Positions 6,322 to 15,979 of a stretch of 64,000 nt of DNA are shown here, piece after piece. The stretch comes from Emticicia sp. BO119. Its GTDB lineage: Bacteria; Bacteroidota; Bacteroidia; Cytophagales; Spirosomataceae. The position numbers were made by a program, and so were the translations under genes. Each line of letters opens with the position of its first letter. Position 1 is the first letter of the stretch. A model generated the notes under the pieces. That model was not told the origin of the DNA. It made no database searches and saw only the letters and a program-made list of their open reading frames with translations. Location: contig NZ_JACETV010000002.1 in assembly GCF_013912375.1 (NCBI RefSeq), forward strand, positions 682,001 through 746,000, written 5' to 3'.

Positions 6322-9150
6322 TTATAAATTAGATGCTACGAAAAACTCAAACCTTTGTTTTGTTGTAGGATTTAGCGGGTCGGTGTCGAGTAAGAAAGAG
6401 TTTCTCAAACCAAAACCCAATGGCCCTAACGTATTCAATAATTTGATGTCAAATATTATCTCTCCGCCATACGAGCGTTGGGAAGTTTTAAAGTTGATGA
6501 ACTTTCTCTCAATATTGCCGTAATCATAAAACACATTGGCTCTTGCTCGATTGATAAAGAATATCCCGGCAAAACCTCGGTCAATATTAAACAGCGGAAG
6601 GCTATAAGTGGCACTTACCACCGTTTCAACATCACCCGGAGCGGCAGCATAACCTCTGGCGTGTAAAAACTGATCTTCAAAAAGATAGTTGTTATTCAGT
6701 AATTCTTTTTTCCCTCTGAATACTATCTCTAAACCATGATTCTTGCCCAGGCCGGGTGTTGTCAATCCAACTGTCCCCATCAGGCGTTCGGCTGTTGTTC
6801 CGGTTGTAATAGACTTCTGGTAAGAAAGCGCAAGATTCTGAGACCACTTGTTAACCAGATTCTGTTTGGCTTTTCTACGGATATTTGAGAAACTTAAACC
6901 AAATTGTAAGGCATTAAATTCTAATCCGTGGTAAATCGGGGTATCCTGTATTTTATATTCTGACGTACTGATACCTGAGAAGGTAGAGTTTAAACGGAAA
7001 CTGGTTGTGTAGTTACCTCTTATCCAATTCAATGGCAATGATAAACCAACATTAATATCAGCTTGTTTATAAGATAAAGTGCCTATGAAATTAGGATTCA
7101 GGAATACGGCATTCGACCTGTCTCCTGCACTTACTCTGAACGAAAGAGGTAAGAAGAATTTACCATAATCAAAACCTCCGTTAACACGCACTGTTTTCTC
7201 GTTATAATTATATTGAGCTCCGATTAATCCTGTAAAGTCATTTAAAATATTCCCCAGCTTAATCCCAACACTTACATTGCGGCCATCACTACTACCGAAG
7301 TTCCAGCTATGTAACTTCACACCTCTTAGTAAGCCCTTATAATTTTTCACCTGATAACTATTATCCATCGACTGATACTGTATATCATGTTCAATTTCAG
7401 TAGTTTTTATATGAAAACGTTCCTGATTTACAGGTTCGGTAAGTTGGATATTCTTGATACTTTTTACGTCTGAATGCGTTAATTGCCTACCCATAGCAGT
7501 CATTTCTACCATTACTAATTTTTGCTCATCTTTCGAAATAGCAGGTAAAGTAGCCCCGATTCTGACAGAACTTAGTTGCGTAATTTGTTTGTCTCCATTC
7601 AGGTTCACGGCATAGATATTATTAATCCCGCTGAACGAAGCTCCAATAACAACACGTGTATCGCTGATAGAAAGCCCACTGATTACATGAGTAGTCCAGG
7701 GGGTCAATTCGGTCGTTTGTTTGCGTGCCAGATCATATTTCAGCATGGCAATTTTTGATTTTCTTTTAGCCAGATAAACAATCGCAGCATCATCATTCGT
7801 CCATTTCGGATAAGAGATAAAATCATTTTCAGGATTAGGAATGGTGCTTACAATACTACCATTGGCTGGAGAGATGATACAAAGTTCGTTATTGATGTTT
7901 TCATCGGCTTTAACGGCTATGATTCTATCTCCTGTGGACGAAAACTGTGGACTAAAAAATTTACTTTTATGGGTTACTTGTGTTCGTTGACCTGTTTTCA
8001 GGTCATAACTCATAATTACGCTATAAATAACTGCGTCTCTTCTGGCATCTTTACGCATTTCTGTCCAGGCAACTTTATTGTTATTTACACCTAAATACCC
8101 TTCAGTTGCCGCACCGATAGGAGTAAGGAATTGTTGTTTGCCATCTTTGATTTTATATAACGCAGAAATTTGCTTGAAACTACTCTTGATACAAAGAATG
8201 CTTCCGTCTTCTAACCAATGTGGGAATGTATAATTGGTAACAGTATTTTTAGGTAATGGGGTAATTGGGGTAGTAGGAGTTAGTTTAATTGATTCCAGCT
8301 CATTCTCCCAGTTCTCTTTCATTTCTTTATAGGCCAGTTTATACATTTTATTCACGCCTGTTTTAGTATGGCGTCTTAAAGCTCCGGCAAAGGGGTAGAG
8401 TATCGTTCGGTATCTGCCTGCATCTGCTAATACTTTAGGCCACATTTCAGGCCCGAAATGATTACGACCATAGTTAAGAATCGCATAACCTAAGGGATAA
8501 TGGTTGGGCAATAATTTTTTGAAAGAACCATTTCGTGCCTGTAAATAGGTGTAATTTTTGTCACTCAATAGCAAAGCCCTTTGCTCGTCAAAAAAACTTG
8601 GAGTTCTGCCTCTTCCGGCTCCACTTAATACAGTTTCGGCCAATACAGCATCACCTTCAAAATACCAGTCAGGAATTGAGAAATTAGACCCCAGACTCCA
8701 GCCTGATTGTCCTTGCAACAAGTACAAAAATTTGGTAAAACCTCTGTTTGCATTGTTAAATTGCAAAGCATGGCGATATTCATGGATAGCCAAAGCATCA
8801 AGCCAGTCCATTGACCCCAGATCATTAAAATCCTGAAAACCCGTAGCATAGAACTCGCTTCGGTAAGGAGCCAAAGCTACATAGCCATTTCCTTGTGCAT
8901 TGTTGGTATTTAATAAAATATCCAGCTTCTTGCTTTTGTTTCCGACAGAAACAGTAGCGTTTTTATTGACATAAGTTACTAAATCGGCAATACGAATGGC
9001 TTCTGTCTGATTATTTTCAGGGAAAATTACTTTTACTTTATCGTTTTCAATATACTTCCACTTCATTGAAGAAGGCTGCGGGCCCGTCTGGGCAGTTAGC
9101 TGAAGCGCAGAAAATAATAAGAATAAGTATAAAAAGTGTTTAGATTTCAT
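6322..9150 (-). CDS. Secreted metallopeptidase-like/beta-propeller/outer-membrane barrel protein
   Basis: A 942-residue protein with signal peptide (cleavage near LTAQ, residue 21). Residues about 30-300 contain HEYRH at 123-127 followed by DWYFEGDAVLAE at about 161, an HExxH plus downstream Glu arrangement like gluzincin metallopeptidases. Residues about 300-580 have TolB/PD40-like propeller repeats (for example FSPQFSSTGDRIIAV, YPKWTNDDAAIVYL). The C-terminal third has alternating amphipathic strands ending in Phe-rich sequence (FEFFVASNL), as in a surface-antigen/BamA-like outer-membrane barrel. It is 49 bp downstream of a small secreted protein gene. Activity is not established; the peptidase reading rests on motif geometry. 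Confidence 0.8.
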   Translation of the reverse strand: MKSKHFLYLFLLFSALQLTAQTGPQPSSMKWKYIENDKVKVIFPENNQTEAIRIADLVTYVNKNATVSVGNKSKKLDILLNTNNAQGNGYVALAPYRSEFYATGFQDFNDLGSMDWLDALAIHEYRHALQFNNANRGFTKFLYLLQGQSGWSLGSNFSIPDWYFEGDAVLAETVLSGAGRGRTPSFFDEQRALLLSDKNYTYLQARNGSFKKLLPNHYPLGYAILNYGRNHFGPEMWPKVLADAGRYRTILYPFAGALRRHTKTGVNKMYKLAYKEMKENWENELESIKLTPTTPITPLPKNTVTNYTFPHWLEDGSILCIKSSFKQISALYKIKDGKQQFLTPIGAATEGYLGVNNNKVAWTEMRKDARRDAVIYSVIMSYDLKTGQRTQVTHKSKFFSPQFSSTGDRIIAVKADENINNELCIISPANGSIVSTIPNPENDFISYPKWTNDDAAIVYLAKRKSKIAMLKYDLARKQTTELTPWTTHVISGLSISDTRVVIGASFSGINNIYAVNLNGDKQITQLSSVRIGATLPAISKDEQKLVMVEMTAMGRQLTHSDVKSIKNIQLTEPVNQERFHIKTTEIEHDIQYQSMDNSYQVKNYKGLLRGVKLHSWNFGSSDGRNVSVGIKLGNILNDFTGLIGAQYNYNEKTVRVNGGFDYGKFFLPLSFRVSAGDRSNAVFLNPNFIGTLSYKQADINVGLSLPLNWIRGNYTTSFRLNSTFSGISTSEYKIQDTPIYHGLEFNALQFGLSFSNIRRKAKQNLVNKWSQNLALSYQKSITTGTTAERLMGTVGLTTPGLGKNHGLEIVFRGKKELLNNNYLFEDQFLHARGYAAAPGDVETVVSATYSLPLFNIDRGFAGIFFINRARANVFYDYGNIERKFINFKTSQRSYGGEIIFDIKLLNTLGPLGFGLRNSFLLDTDPLNPTTKQRFEFFVASNL

Positions 9151-9199
9151 AAGATACTTTTTAGTGGGGGTGATGATTATGGAACAAAATATCAGACAA

Positions 9200-9736
9200 T
9201 TATTCAGTTGTCAATTCTGAAAAATTCTGGATATTGATTTTGAAACGTGGTCTTTCACCCTTAGGTACAATTACAATCAAATCGTTTGATACACTGCTGC
9301 CATTCTTTAATAAGAAACCACCTTGTACTCTTACAGCTCTATAGGTAGTTTTCCCATCGGCAGTTTTTTCAGGTTGGTTATAAGGAATCGTAAACGGACG
9401 TGCTTTCAGATTCGCTCCTTTGGAAGTAAGGCGTTTCCCTGTTGCGTTCAGACATTCAAATCGGGCAATAACAGAAGGATCACCATCAAATATGCTTGTG
9501 ATATTGTCATTTTTCAGATAAATCAACTGGCAACCACTTTTGTTTTGAGCTTTGATGGTTACTTCATAACGAGAGTAAGTGTCTTCAGTGCGTTCGTTGG
9601 TAATGGCGTAGCTATATTCAATACCGTTGCTGGCAACTGTTTTGCCTTCTTCAATATCAATAGCGCTTTGGGCTTTACTTGCAAATAAACCTAAAGAGAG
9701 CAGGGTAGTAAACACAATTTTTTTCATGGGTTTCAT
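9200..9736 (-). CDS. Small secreted protein of unknown function
   Basis: A 178-residue protein with a signal peptide (MKKIVFTTLLSLGLFASKAQS). The mature part is predicted all-beta, with two Cys (GCQLIY, FECLNA) that could pair. I do not recognise a family. Two start codons are possible (MKPMKK); the first is used. It precedes the metallopeptidase-like barrel gene by 49 bp on the same strand and follows a TPR-LuxR regulator, so the two secreted proteins may be made and act together at the cell envelope. Confidence 0.72.
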   Translation of the reverse strand: MKPMKKIVFTTLLSLGLFASKAQSAIDIEEGKTVASNGIEYSYAITNERTEDTYSRYEVTIKAQNKSGCQLIYLKNDNITSIFDGDPSVIARFECLNATGKRLTSKGANLKARPFTIPYNQPEKTADGKTTYRAVRVQGGFLLKNGSSVSNDLIVIVPKGERPRFKINIQNFSELTTE

Positions 9737-9800
9737 TTTTGGCGTTTATAATGATTTTATAGATACATAGAACCTTATCAGAAAGCCGATAAATATCAGC

Positions 9801-9821
9801 CTATCAATCCGGATTTGATAG
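9801..9821. repeat. Short inverted repeat between regulator and secreted-protein genes
   Basis: CTATCAA at 9801-9807 and TTGATAG at 9815-9821 form 7-bp arms about 65-85 bp upstream of the 178-residue protein gene. It could be an operator or a weak hairpin. There is no T run at the exit, so I do not call it a terminator. Confidence 0.35.
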
Positions 9822-9955
9822 AGAAGAAAAAAGGCTTCGCTCAATAGGTTGTCAGAATAGGATTGAATGAGGGCTCAATCGAAATTCTGGTTCAAACTTA
9901 CACCCGAATAAACAAAATGAGAAAAAACGTATATGGACAAAATATGGACAATCAA

Positions 9956-11446
9956 CTAAATAGTTGATAGATAGGAGTTTAAATCGCTCTGCTCGATTTT
10001 TTTTCTTAGACGATACCTGTTTTTTGTTACACTCTCATTTGAGATTCCCAACATTCCTGCCACCTGAGTATTGGTGAAATTCAGGCGAATCATGCAAGCC
10101 ATCTGCGTTTCTGTATCTGTCAGGTTAGGATTTTGCTGATGCAGACGGGTGATAAATTGTGGATGAAGTTTTTCAAACTTTAATCTGAAATCCTGCCATT
10201 GCTCATCAGTAAGAATCCGTGCCTGATTGATCTGGTCGAGTAGGGTGTGGGTCGAAGCGGTATCTTTAAGTTTCAGGTCCTTGAGCTCATTTTCAAACTT
10301 ATTAATCAATTGGTTCTTCTCACTGACTGTATCTGCAAAGGATTCTAACTGGCTTTGTACCAAAGAAAGTTCAGCAGCCGAAAGTTTATGTTGTGCCTGC
10401 AATAAGTCATGTTTCTGCGCAAGGCTTTTTCTTTGTAAATAGAATAAGGCTACTAAAAGACCTAAAACCACTGCACCACTTATGAAAAGCCACTTTTGCT
10501 GAGCCAGTTTGTTTTGCAGATTCACATTTTCAAGTTCTTTTTCGTTCATGCGCAGTTGTGTTTCCAACTGTGCCACTTTTTGCCTGTTTTCTTTGTTAGC
10601 CATTAAAGTATCTGTCTCATAGAATTTTTTCTGATAATTGAAGGCCTCTTTATAATTCCCCTGCAAGGCTGCCCATTCTGTACGGATAAAAGCCATTTGC
10701 CTGTCATAATAAGGTGAATTTATTTCAGGTAATAGCGATTCCGCCTTTTTGAAGTGCTCGTCGGCTTCTGCAAATTTCTTTTCCCCAAGTAACGCTGCTC
10801 CTAAAATAGCCTCACCTCTTAAAATGGCATCGTCAGATTTGGTTTTATAGGCTAATATAAGACCTGCATTGACAGGTTGACGTATTTTATTATAATCTCC
10901 GTGATCATAATAGGCACTGGCTAAGTTCAGGTAGATATTGGTAATATTAGTAGTATCTTTTATTTCGATAGCCATTTTCAAGGCATCATCGAATACCTTG
11001 AGCGATTCGTCAAACCTCTTATAATCACTTAAACTTACTGCATAATTCATAGTAGCAGTAACTATATGTGGCTTATCATTGGTTAACCGGATTGTCTGGA
11101 GTGCTTTTTCGGTATAGTAGAGCGTTTTGGCAAAATCATTCTGATACTGAAAAACCTGTGCAAGCGAAACATAAACTCTGGCCAACCGCTCGTAGTTTTT
11201 AGTTTTTTCGAGAATCGGAATAGCCTCTGTGGCAGCTTTCATAGACTTTTCAAATTCACCTGTTTCACTATAAAACCAGGCTAATTTTGCCAGAATCGGA
11301 GCCCGCTCTTCAGGGGTAGTCTGAACGGCCAACCGCTCCTGAAAATATTTGATAGAATCCTGTGACCCAGCTTGTGCAAAAGAAGTTTCGAGCCCGGAAA
11401 TGAACAAGAAAAAAGGAAGGAAATAGTAAGAATAACGCATAAACAA
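9956..11446 (-). CDS. TPR-repeat transmembrane regulator with LuxR-type HTH
   Basis: A 496-residue protein with signal peptide (MFMRYSYYFLPFFLFISG), about six TPR units at residues 35-290 (for example APILAKLAWFYSETGEFEKS, TNITNIYLNLASAYYDHGDY), a coiled coil, one transmembrane helix near residues 313-330 (WLFISGAVVLGLLVALFYL) and a second coiled coil. The C-terminal HTH is of LuxR/GerE type (LTDTETQMACMIRLNFTNTQVAGMLGISNESV). This is a common Bacteroidota one-component design: periplasmic TPR sensor and cytoplasmic DNA-binding end. The nearby secreted-protein genes downstream are likely targets (inference). Confidence 0.87.
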   Translation of the reverse strand: MFMRYSYYFLPFFLFISGLETSFAQAGSQDSIKYFQERLAVQTTPEERAPILAKLAWFYSETGEFEKSMKAATEAIPILEKTKNYERLARVYVSLAQVFQYQNDFAKTLYYTEKALQTIRLTNDKPHIVTATMNYAVSLSDYKRFDESLKVFDDALKMAIEIKDTTNITNIYLNLASAYYDHGDYNKIRQPVNAGLILAYKTKSDDAILRGEAILGAALLGEKKFAEADEHFKKAESLLPEINSPYYDRQMAFIRTEWAALQGNYKEAFNYQKKFYETDTLMANKENRQKVAQLETQLRMNEKELENVNLQNKLAQQKWLFISGAVVLGLLVALFYLQRKSLAQKHDLLQAQHKLSAAELSLVQSQLESFADTVSEKNQLINKFENELKDLKLKDTASTHTLLDQINQARILTDEQWQDFRLKFEKLHPQFITRLHQQNPNLTDTETQMACMIRLNFTNTQVAGMLGISNESVTKNRYRLRKKIEQSDLNSYLSTI

Positions 11447-11587
11447 AAGTAAGCATTGATGCCTTATATGGCATGGATTAGGTTTTTCCTGACAGACAAA
11501 ATTTAATGAGGATTAGAAAAATAATACAAAGGTTAAAGATACAAAATATAGGTGTTTAATCAATAAATGAGACAAAATATAAACTGC

Positions 11588-11619
11588 AAAAGCTGATTCT
11601 GAAGTCAGAGTCAGCTTTT
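11588..11619. terminator. Hairpin after the alpha-L-rhamnosidase gene
   Basis: AAAAGCTGA at the 5' side pairs with TCAGCTTTT, and the inner bases extend the stem to about 15 bp with one wobble. The A/T-rich base of the stem can serve as a terminator on either strand. It lies 18 bp after the stop of the minus-strand rhamnosidase gene. Confidence 0.6.
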
Positions 11620-11636
11620 ACGAAAATAATATTTAT

Positions 11637-14378
11637 TTACTTGAATACCTTAAAGTTGTAATCCCCGCTTCCCACTTTTACTATCCAGTGCCCTGTTTCA
11701 TATTTCAAGGTCTCAAAATCTTTCCTGTTAGTGAGCCCCCGATTACTTTCTGTAATTTTCTGGTCGGTAGCGGCCGGGATATACACAATAGCAGTACTAC
11801 CCACAGGTACTTTTACGTTCATCTCAAAGGTATTTGATAGCTTTTTCCAACCGATTCCTGCTACGCCTTGCATGGTTTCATTAAAATATTTTGCTGAGGT
11901 AATATCTGGAACGGGCATAGGTTTAAAGATAATTTCCTGATAACCTGTTTTGCTGTCAGATGTCTGCATACCTGCCAAACGAGTATAGAACCAGCTCAAA
12001 GCACCCCCGAACATCGGGTGATTATGCGAACCCGAATTATTCCATTGTTCACGCGTGGTAGTGCTTCCGAGGCTTATCCAGCTACCAAAACCAGGGGCAG
12101 TAGTTTTGTTCATGGCATTATAGGCGAGGTCATTCAGACCATTATCTGCCAGCACTTCAAAGAAAAAGCGCGTACCGAATATACCCGTATCCAGATGCCC
12201 GTCTGCTGCTGCAATATCCTTTTTCAAGGCTTCCATCACTTTAGGGTACTGGTCTTTATTTACCCCCATTTTCAATGCAAATATATTTGCTCCATACCTG
12301 CCAAAAGTACCCTGCTGTGGATCATAGAAGGTAGATAAAAAGGCCTCACGGGTCTTATCAGCTATTGACTGATAGAATATGACCTCCTGGGGTATATTCA
12401 ATATAGCGGCTACTTTCGCTGTAATATCAGCGCAATACCATAAATAAAAAGTATGCACCAGTTCATCAGGCGGGAGTTTGCCTTCTACACCTGCCCATTC
12501 GCCCAGATTCCACCATTGTAGAGGCTTCCCATCATGCCCGGTACGTTTGGAGTGCATGATCCCCTTTTCGTTCACCCAGGTTTGCATATATTTAATATAA
12601 CCTGTCATACCTGCATAGTTTTCTGCTAATATATCAATATCATTATATTGTCTGTAAAATTCATAGGGTATAATACTGATAGCAGCACCCCAAGCTACAC
12701 CACCCCCGCAACCGGGTTGCCAGGGTGCACCGTTAGGAATATAACCCGTTGCCGGAATCTGAGCATCCATCATATCCCGAATCCATTTTTTGTAAAAGGC
12801 CTTTACTTCAAAATTATGCATCACCGTATGGCAAGCCACTTGAGCATCTCCTGTATAACCCGAACGCTCCCGATGAGGGCAGTCAGACGCAATGCCCCCG
12901 TGCATATTATCTAATTGTGAGCGTTTCCAGATATGGTTAATCTGATTGAAAAGTTTATTAGAGGTCTCGAATATGGCTGATTCCTTTACGGCTGTGTTTA
13001 CGGCTTCTGCCTGTATATTTTCGGGCCTTAACTCACCTTTCCAGTTGCTTATTTCTACACCACTGAATACAAACCAGTTGAAACGTGGCGCATAGGTAGC
13101 ATTAGGCTTGCCATTGAAAGTATAAGTATTTTCGCCTGAATATAGATTGGCATTAAAGGTGATTTTGATAGTATGCCCTGCCGGAGCAGATACATTTTTT
13201 AAGCGTACCCAACCAGAAATCTCTTCGGGGAAAGAGACTTTATAATTGCCATTGGACAATTTCTCAATTTTAGTGGGTTTATACACTTTTGTGATTTTAT
13301 CGGTAGGAGCCGTGTGGGCAGACATCTTTCCAAAAGGAGTGGCACGATTAATGACATTTTCCCATTGGCTATCGTTAAACCCGACTTTGCACCAGTCTGG
13401 TTGTTCCTGTCGGGCATCGTAGATTTCGCCATCATAGACTAAATCTGAAATAATAGCCGATTTAGCGACTTTCCAGCTTTTGTCTGATACCACAACCTCT
13501 TCGGTATTATCATCATAAACAATATGCAATTGAGCAATGAACCGGGGTGAGCCATAAGAGGCCGTCCAGAACTTAGGGGCATTATAGAAACCATTACCTA
13601 AAATAGCCCCGATTACATTATGGCCTGTTTGCAATTTACTGGTAATATCATATGCCAGATACATAACCCGATAATCTTTAAATTCATCAGGTAATGAAAT
13701 ATACGCATCGGGCAGTTGTGGGCGTTTGCCGTAGTTTGTCTGATTCGGTACCAAATAATCGTCAGAGGCTTTTTGCCCGTTTACATAAAATTCAAAATAA
13801 CCCAAGCCTGTAGTATAAACAACAGCGCTTTTGATTTTCTTGGAAGTCTTAAAAACTTTGCGCAAAAGTGGGGCAGGTGGCGGCAATATTTGTGTTCGCT
13901 GGTCTGGCCCGCCTTTAGGTTTAGGGATAGCTTCTTCGTTTTGCCATGGCGCGCCAATCCATTCAGCTTTCCAGTCAGCAGGGTTTAGTAGTCCCATATG
14001 CCATTTAGCTATCTTGCTCCAGGCTGATGGCTTGCCGTTTTTATCCCATACACGTACCTGCCAGTAGCAGGTCATACGGGATAATAAATTTTTGCCACCA
14101 TACCTGATGGAGTGTGCAGTCTCATTCATTATCTTGCCCGTATCCCATAAGTCAGGTTTTTGTAATAATGCAATATCAGAAGCCACTCTTATCTGATATG
14201 CCGTTTGAATTTGCCCTCTCTCGTTGGGCTTTGCCATATTAAGCCAGGAGAGTCGCGGGTTGAGTGCGTCAACAACAGATGGATTTTCCATGTATTCGCA
14301 GGTAAGGTTTTGCACGTCAAGCTGTGCAAATACTAACTCTGCTGACAAAAGCAGAAAAAGACAAAGTAGGTATTTCAT
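11637..14378 (-). CDS. Alpha-L-rhamnosidase, glycoside hydrolase family 78
   Basis: A 913-residue secreted enzyme. The start at MKYLLCLFLLLSAELVFAQ gives a clean signal peptide; a start five codons upstream is possible. Family features: N-terminal Ig-like domain (NPRLSWLN, YQIRVAS), carbohydrate-binding domain with YFEFYVNGQKASDDYLVPNQTNY, and an (alpha/alpha)6 catalytic domain with ASDCPHRERSGYTGDAQV (general-acid region) and WWNLGEWAGVEGKLPPDE. A C-terminal Bacteroidota-type beta-sandwich follows. It removes terminal alpha-L-rhamnose from glycans or glycosides, probably in the periplasm. It could feed the deoxysugar operon at 953-4638 if that operon handles rhamnose, although it is separated by other genes. 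Confidence 0.93.
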   Translation of the reverse strand: MKYLLCLFLLLSAELVFAQLDVQNLTCEYMENPSVVDALNPRLSWLNMAKPNERGQIQTAYQIRVASDIALLQKPDLWDTGKIMNETAHSIRYGGKNLLSRMTCYWQVRVWDKNGKPSAWSKIAKWHMGLLNPADWKAEWIGAPWQNEEAIPKPKGGPDQRTQILPPPAPLLRKVFKTSKKIKSAVVYTTGLGYFEFYVNGQKASDDYLVPNQTNYGKRPQLPDAYISLPDEFKDYRVMYLAYDITSKLQTGHNVIGAILGNGFYNAPKFWTASYGSPRFIAQLHIVYDDNTEEVVVSDKSWKVAKSAIISDLVYDGEIYDARQEQPDWCKVGFNDSQWENVINRATPFGKMSAHTAPTDKITKVYKPTKIEKLSNGNYKVSFPEEISGWVRLKNVSAPAGHTIKITFNANLYSGENTYTFNGKPNATYAPRFNWFVFSGVEISNWKGELRPENIQAEAVNTAVKESAIFETSNKLFNQINHIWKRSQLDNMHGGIASDCPHRERSGYTGDAQVACHTVMHNFEVKAFYKKWIRDMMDAQIPATGYIPNGAPWQPGCGGGVAWGAAISIIPYEFYRQYNDIDILAENYAGMTGYIKYMQTWVNEKGIMHSKRTGHDGKPLQWWNLGEWAGVEGKLPPDELVHTFYLWYCADITAKVAAILNIPQEVIFYQSIADKTREAFLSTFYDPQQGTFGRYGANIFALKMGVNKDQYPKVMEALKKDIAAADGHLDTGIFGTRFFFEVLADNGLNDLAYNAMNKTTAPGFGSWISLGSTTTREQWNNSGSHNHPMFGGALSWFYTRLAGMQTSDSKTGYQEIIFKPMPVPDITSAKYFNETMQGVAGIGWKKLSNTFEMNVKVPVGSTAIVYIPAATDQKITESNRGLTNRKDFETLKYETGHWIVKVGSGDYNFKVFK

Positions 14379-14602
14379 GAATGGTGTTAGCAAGTTTTGT
14401 AAGCTTGCTTTCTTTAATGAGGTTGAAAGATCTCATTATAAAAATAGCTATTTTTTGGTAAATGAAACTATAAAGAGTAAGAATTGTATAATAAGCCTTT
14501 TATGTAGACCATGATTCTTAATTTAACATTTTTTAGGAGTTTAGCGAAAATGCTTCTGATCTATTTAGAATACATTTGTGAAATCGTTCAGAAAATGGCA
14601 TA

Positions 14603-15670
14603 ATGAAAAAGACAATAATCATATCATTAATTCTAATCTTTAAAACATTACTATCTTATGCACAATCAAAAGGTATTGCACAAATAGACAGCATCCTTAC
14701 CGAAATGACAAAACAGGATATTTTCTCGGGCACTATTTTAATTGCTGATAATTCGAAAATTCTGCTTGTCAAAGGCTACGGGTATGCAGATAGAGAAAAT
14801 AAGATTAACAACACGCCTGATACCCGCTTCACTTTATCTTCAGCTTCAAAAGTTTTTACCGGAACTGCTATTACTTATCTTGCGCAACAAGGAAAATTAA
14901 AATTCACCGATAAGATAAACCAATATATTGCAGGCATTCCGAAAGGCAATAAAATGACAATCCATCAGTTACTTACTCATTCAGCCGGCGTAGATGATTT
15001 TTTTAATGCCAAAGACTTTAGCTATAAAAACATAAAGAATTGCACAGATATGTTACCGTTTATACGCCAGATGCCTTTGGTTTATAATCCGGGCGATAGC
15101 TGTATTTATTCAACAGGCAATTGCATTGTATTAGGCGCAGTGGTTGAGAAAATTACCGGAAAGAGTTTTCCGCAATATATCAGAGAAACTTTTATTGAGC
15201 CTTTAGGTTTGACGAATACCACTTTTACAGCTTACTGGCAATTAGATGATAGCCAAAGACAATATGCAGTTGGCTATAAAAAAACTGATAACGACGAAGT
15301 AGAAAAGAGAGCATATAACTATGATTATGGGTTTGTGCCACTCTCAGCAGGTGGTGTGTGGAGTACAGTGATGGATATATATAAATTTGATAAGGCGATA
15401 TTTTCAAAACACCTGCTTAGTGAGTATTATCTGAAGCAAATGACAACCCGATATACATCTCAATGGGAAAACTCATATTTTGGTTATATGTGGATTATAA
15501 ATAATAAAAAAGGCTACGAAAGCATTGGTCATGCCGGAGATAGTTCTGGCTGGCATGCCACCAATGATTATTACCCCAAACAAAAATATACCATTATTAT
15601 CCTGACAAACTTCGGCTGGGTTAATTTAGATATACTTTCAAAAAGATTTGAAGAGCTGTTGTTTAAATAA
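14603..15670 (+). CDS. Serine beta-lactamase-like hydrolase (class C/esterase type)
   Basis: A 355-residue protein with signal peptide (MKKTIIISLILIFKTLLSYAQ). The SxxK motif is SASK near residue 84; the second motif is YSTGN (usually YxN) near 168; the third is HAGDSSGW near 317 (HxG). This family covers class C beta-lactamases, D-aminopeptidases and esterases of the periplasm, and most Bacteroidota members are not true beta-lactamases. It stands alone between the rhamnosidase (divergent) and the tRNA-Pro gene (convergent). Antibiotic hydrolysis should not be assumed. Confidence 0.87.
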   Translation: MKKTIIISLILIFKTLLSYAQSKGIAQIDSILTEMTKQDIFSGTILIADNSKILLVKGYGYADRENKINNTPDTRFTLSSASKVFTGTAITYLAQQGKLKFTDKINQYIAGIPKGNKMTIHQLLTHSAGVDDFFNAKDFSYKNIKNCTDMLPFIRQMPLVYNPGDSCIYSTGNCIVLGAVVEKITGKSFPQYIRETFIEPLGLTNTTFTAYWQLDDSQRQYAVGYKKTDNDEVEKRAYNYDYGFVPLSAGGVWSTVMDIYKFDKAIFSKHLLSEYYLKQMTTRYTSQWENSYFGYMWIINNKKGYESIGHAGDSSGWHATNDYYPKQKYTIIILTNFGWVNLDILSKRFEELLFK

Positions 15671-15781
15671 GAAATACGTAAGGATAGGTTCTTTTTAGAT
15701 AAACCCTTACCAGAATAAACTCCAATAAATAAAATAATTGGGGGTGGCCAGATTCCAACTAACCCCTCCAAACTTTTAATG

Positions 15782-15818
15782 AAAAAATCCTCCTGGAATA
15801 AATCCAGGAGGATTAAAA
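15782..15818 (-). terminator. Terminator downstream of tRNA-Pro
   Basis: A perfect 12-bp stem (AATCCTCCTGGA at 15786-15797 with TCCAGGAGGATT at 15803-15814, 5-nt loop) followed on the minus strand by six T. It ends the tRNA transcript, and a weaker T run on the plus strand could also serve the hydrolase gene. Confidence 0.85.
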
Positions 15819-15822
15819 ATAG

Positions 15823-15896
15823 TCGGGATGACAGGATTTGAACCTGCGACCTCACGCCCCCCAGACGTGCACACTACCAAGCTGTGCTACATCCCG
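15823..15896 (-). tRNA. tRNA-Pro, anticodon GGG
   Basis: A 74-nt cloverleaf on the minus strand. Acceptor CGGGATG pairs with CATCCCG and the discriminator is A. The D arm is GCAC/GTGT (one G-U), the anticodon stem CACGT/GCGTG with loop CTGGGGG giving anticodon GGG, and the T arm GCAGG-TTCAAAT-CCTGT. CCA is not encoded. It lies 84 bp downstream of the antiporter gene on the same strand and is followed by a strong terminator. Confidence 0.95.
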
Positions 15897-15979
15897 AAAC
15901 GGTCCTTATACAATCAAGAACCTTGCAAAAATAAGTTAAAACTGGTTGCTCTCCAACAATCAAATAGCAAAATTATACC

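Noticed and set aside
6242-6523. 93-codon plus-strand ORF at the end of the barrel protein gene
   Set aside because: Antisense to a strongly supported gene and begins inside a terminator hairpin.
13716-14067. Two overlapping plus-strand ORFs inside the rhamnosidase gene
   Set aside because: Frame shadows of the GH78 gene, with no known motifs.
14603-15670. True beta-lactamase with resistance role
   Set aside because: The second motif is YSTGN and the context is glycan metabolism; family membership alone does not support antibiotic resistance.
15571-15855. 94-codon ORF on the minus strand beginning MRSQVQILSS
   Set aside because: Its start is the reverse reading of the tRNA-Pro T arm, a common artefact; the rest is antisense to the serine hydrolase gene.
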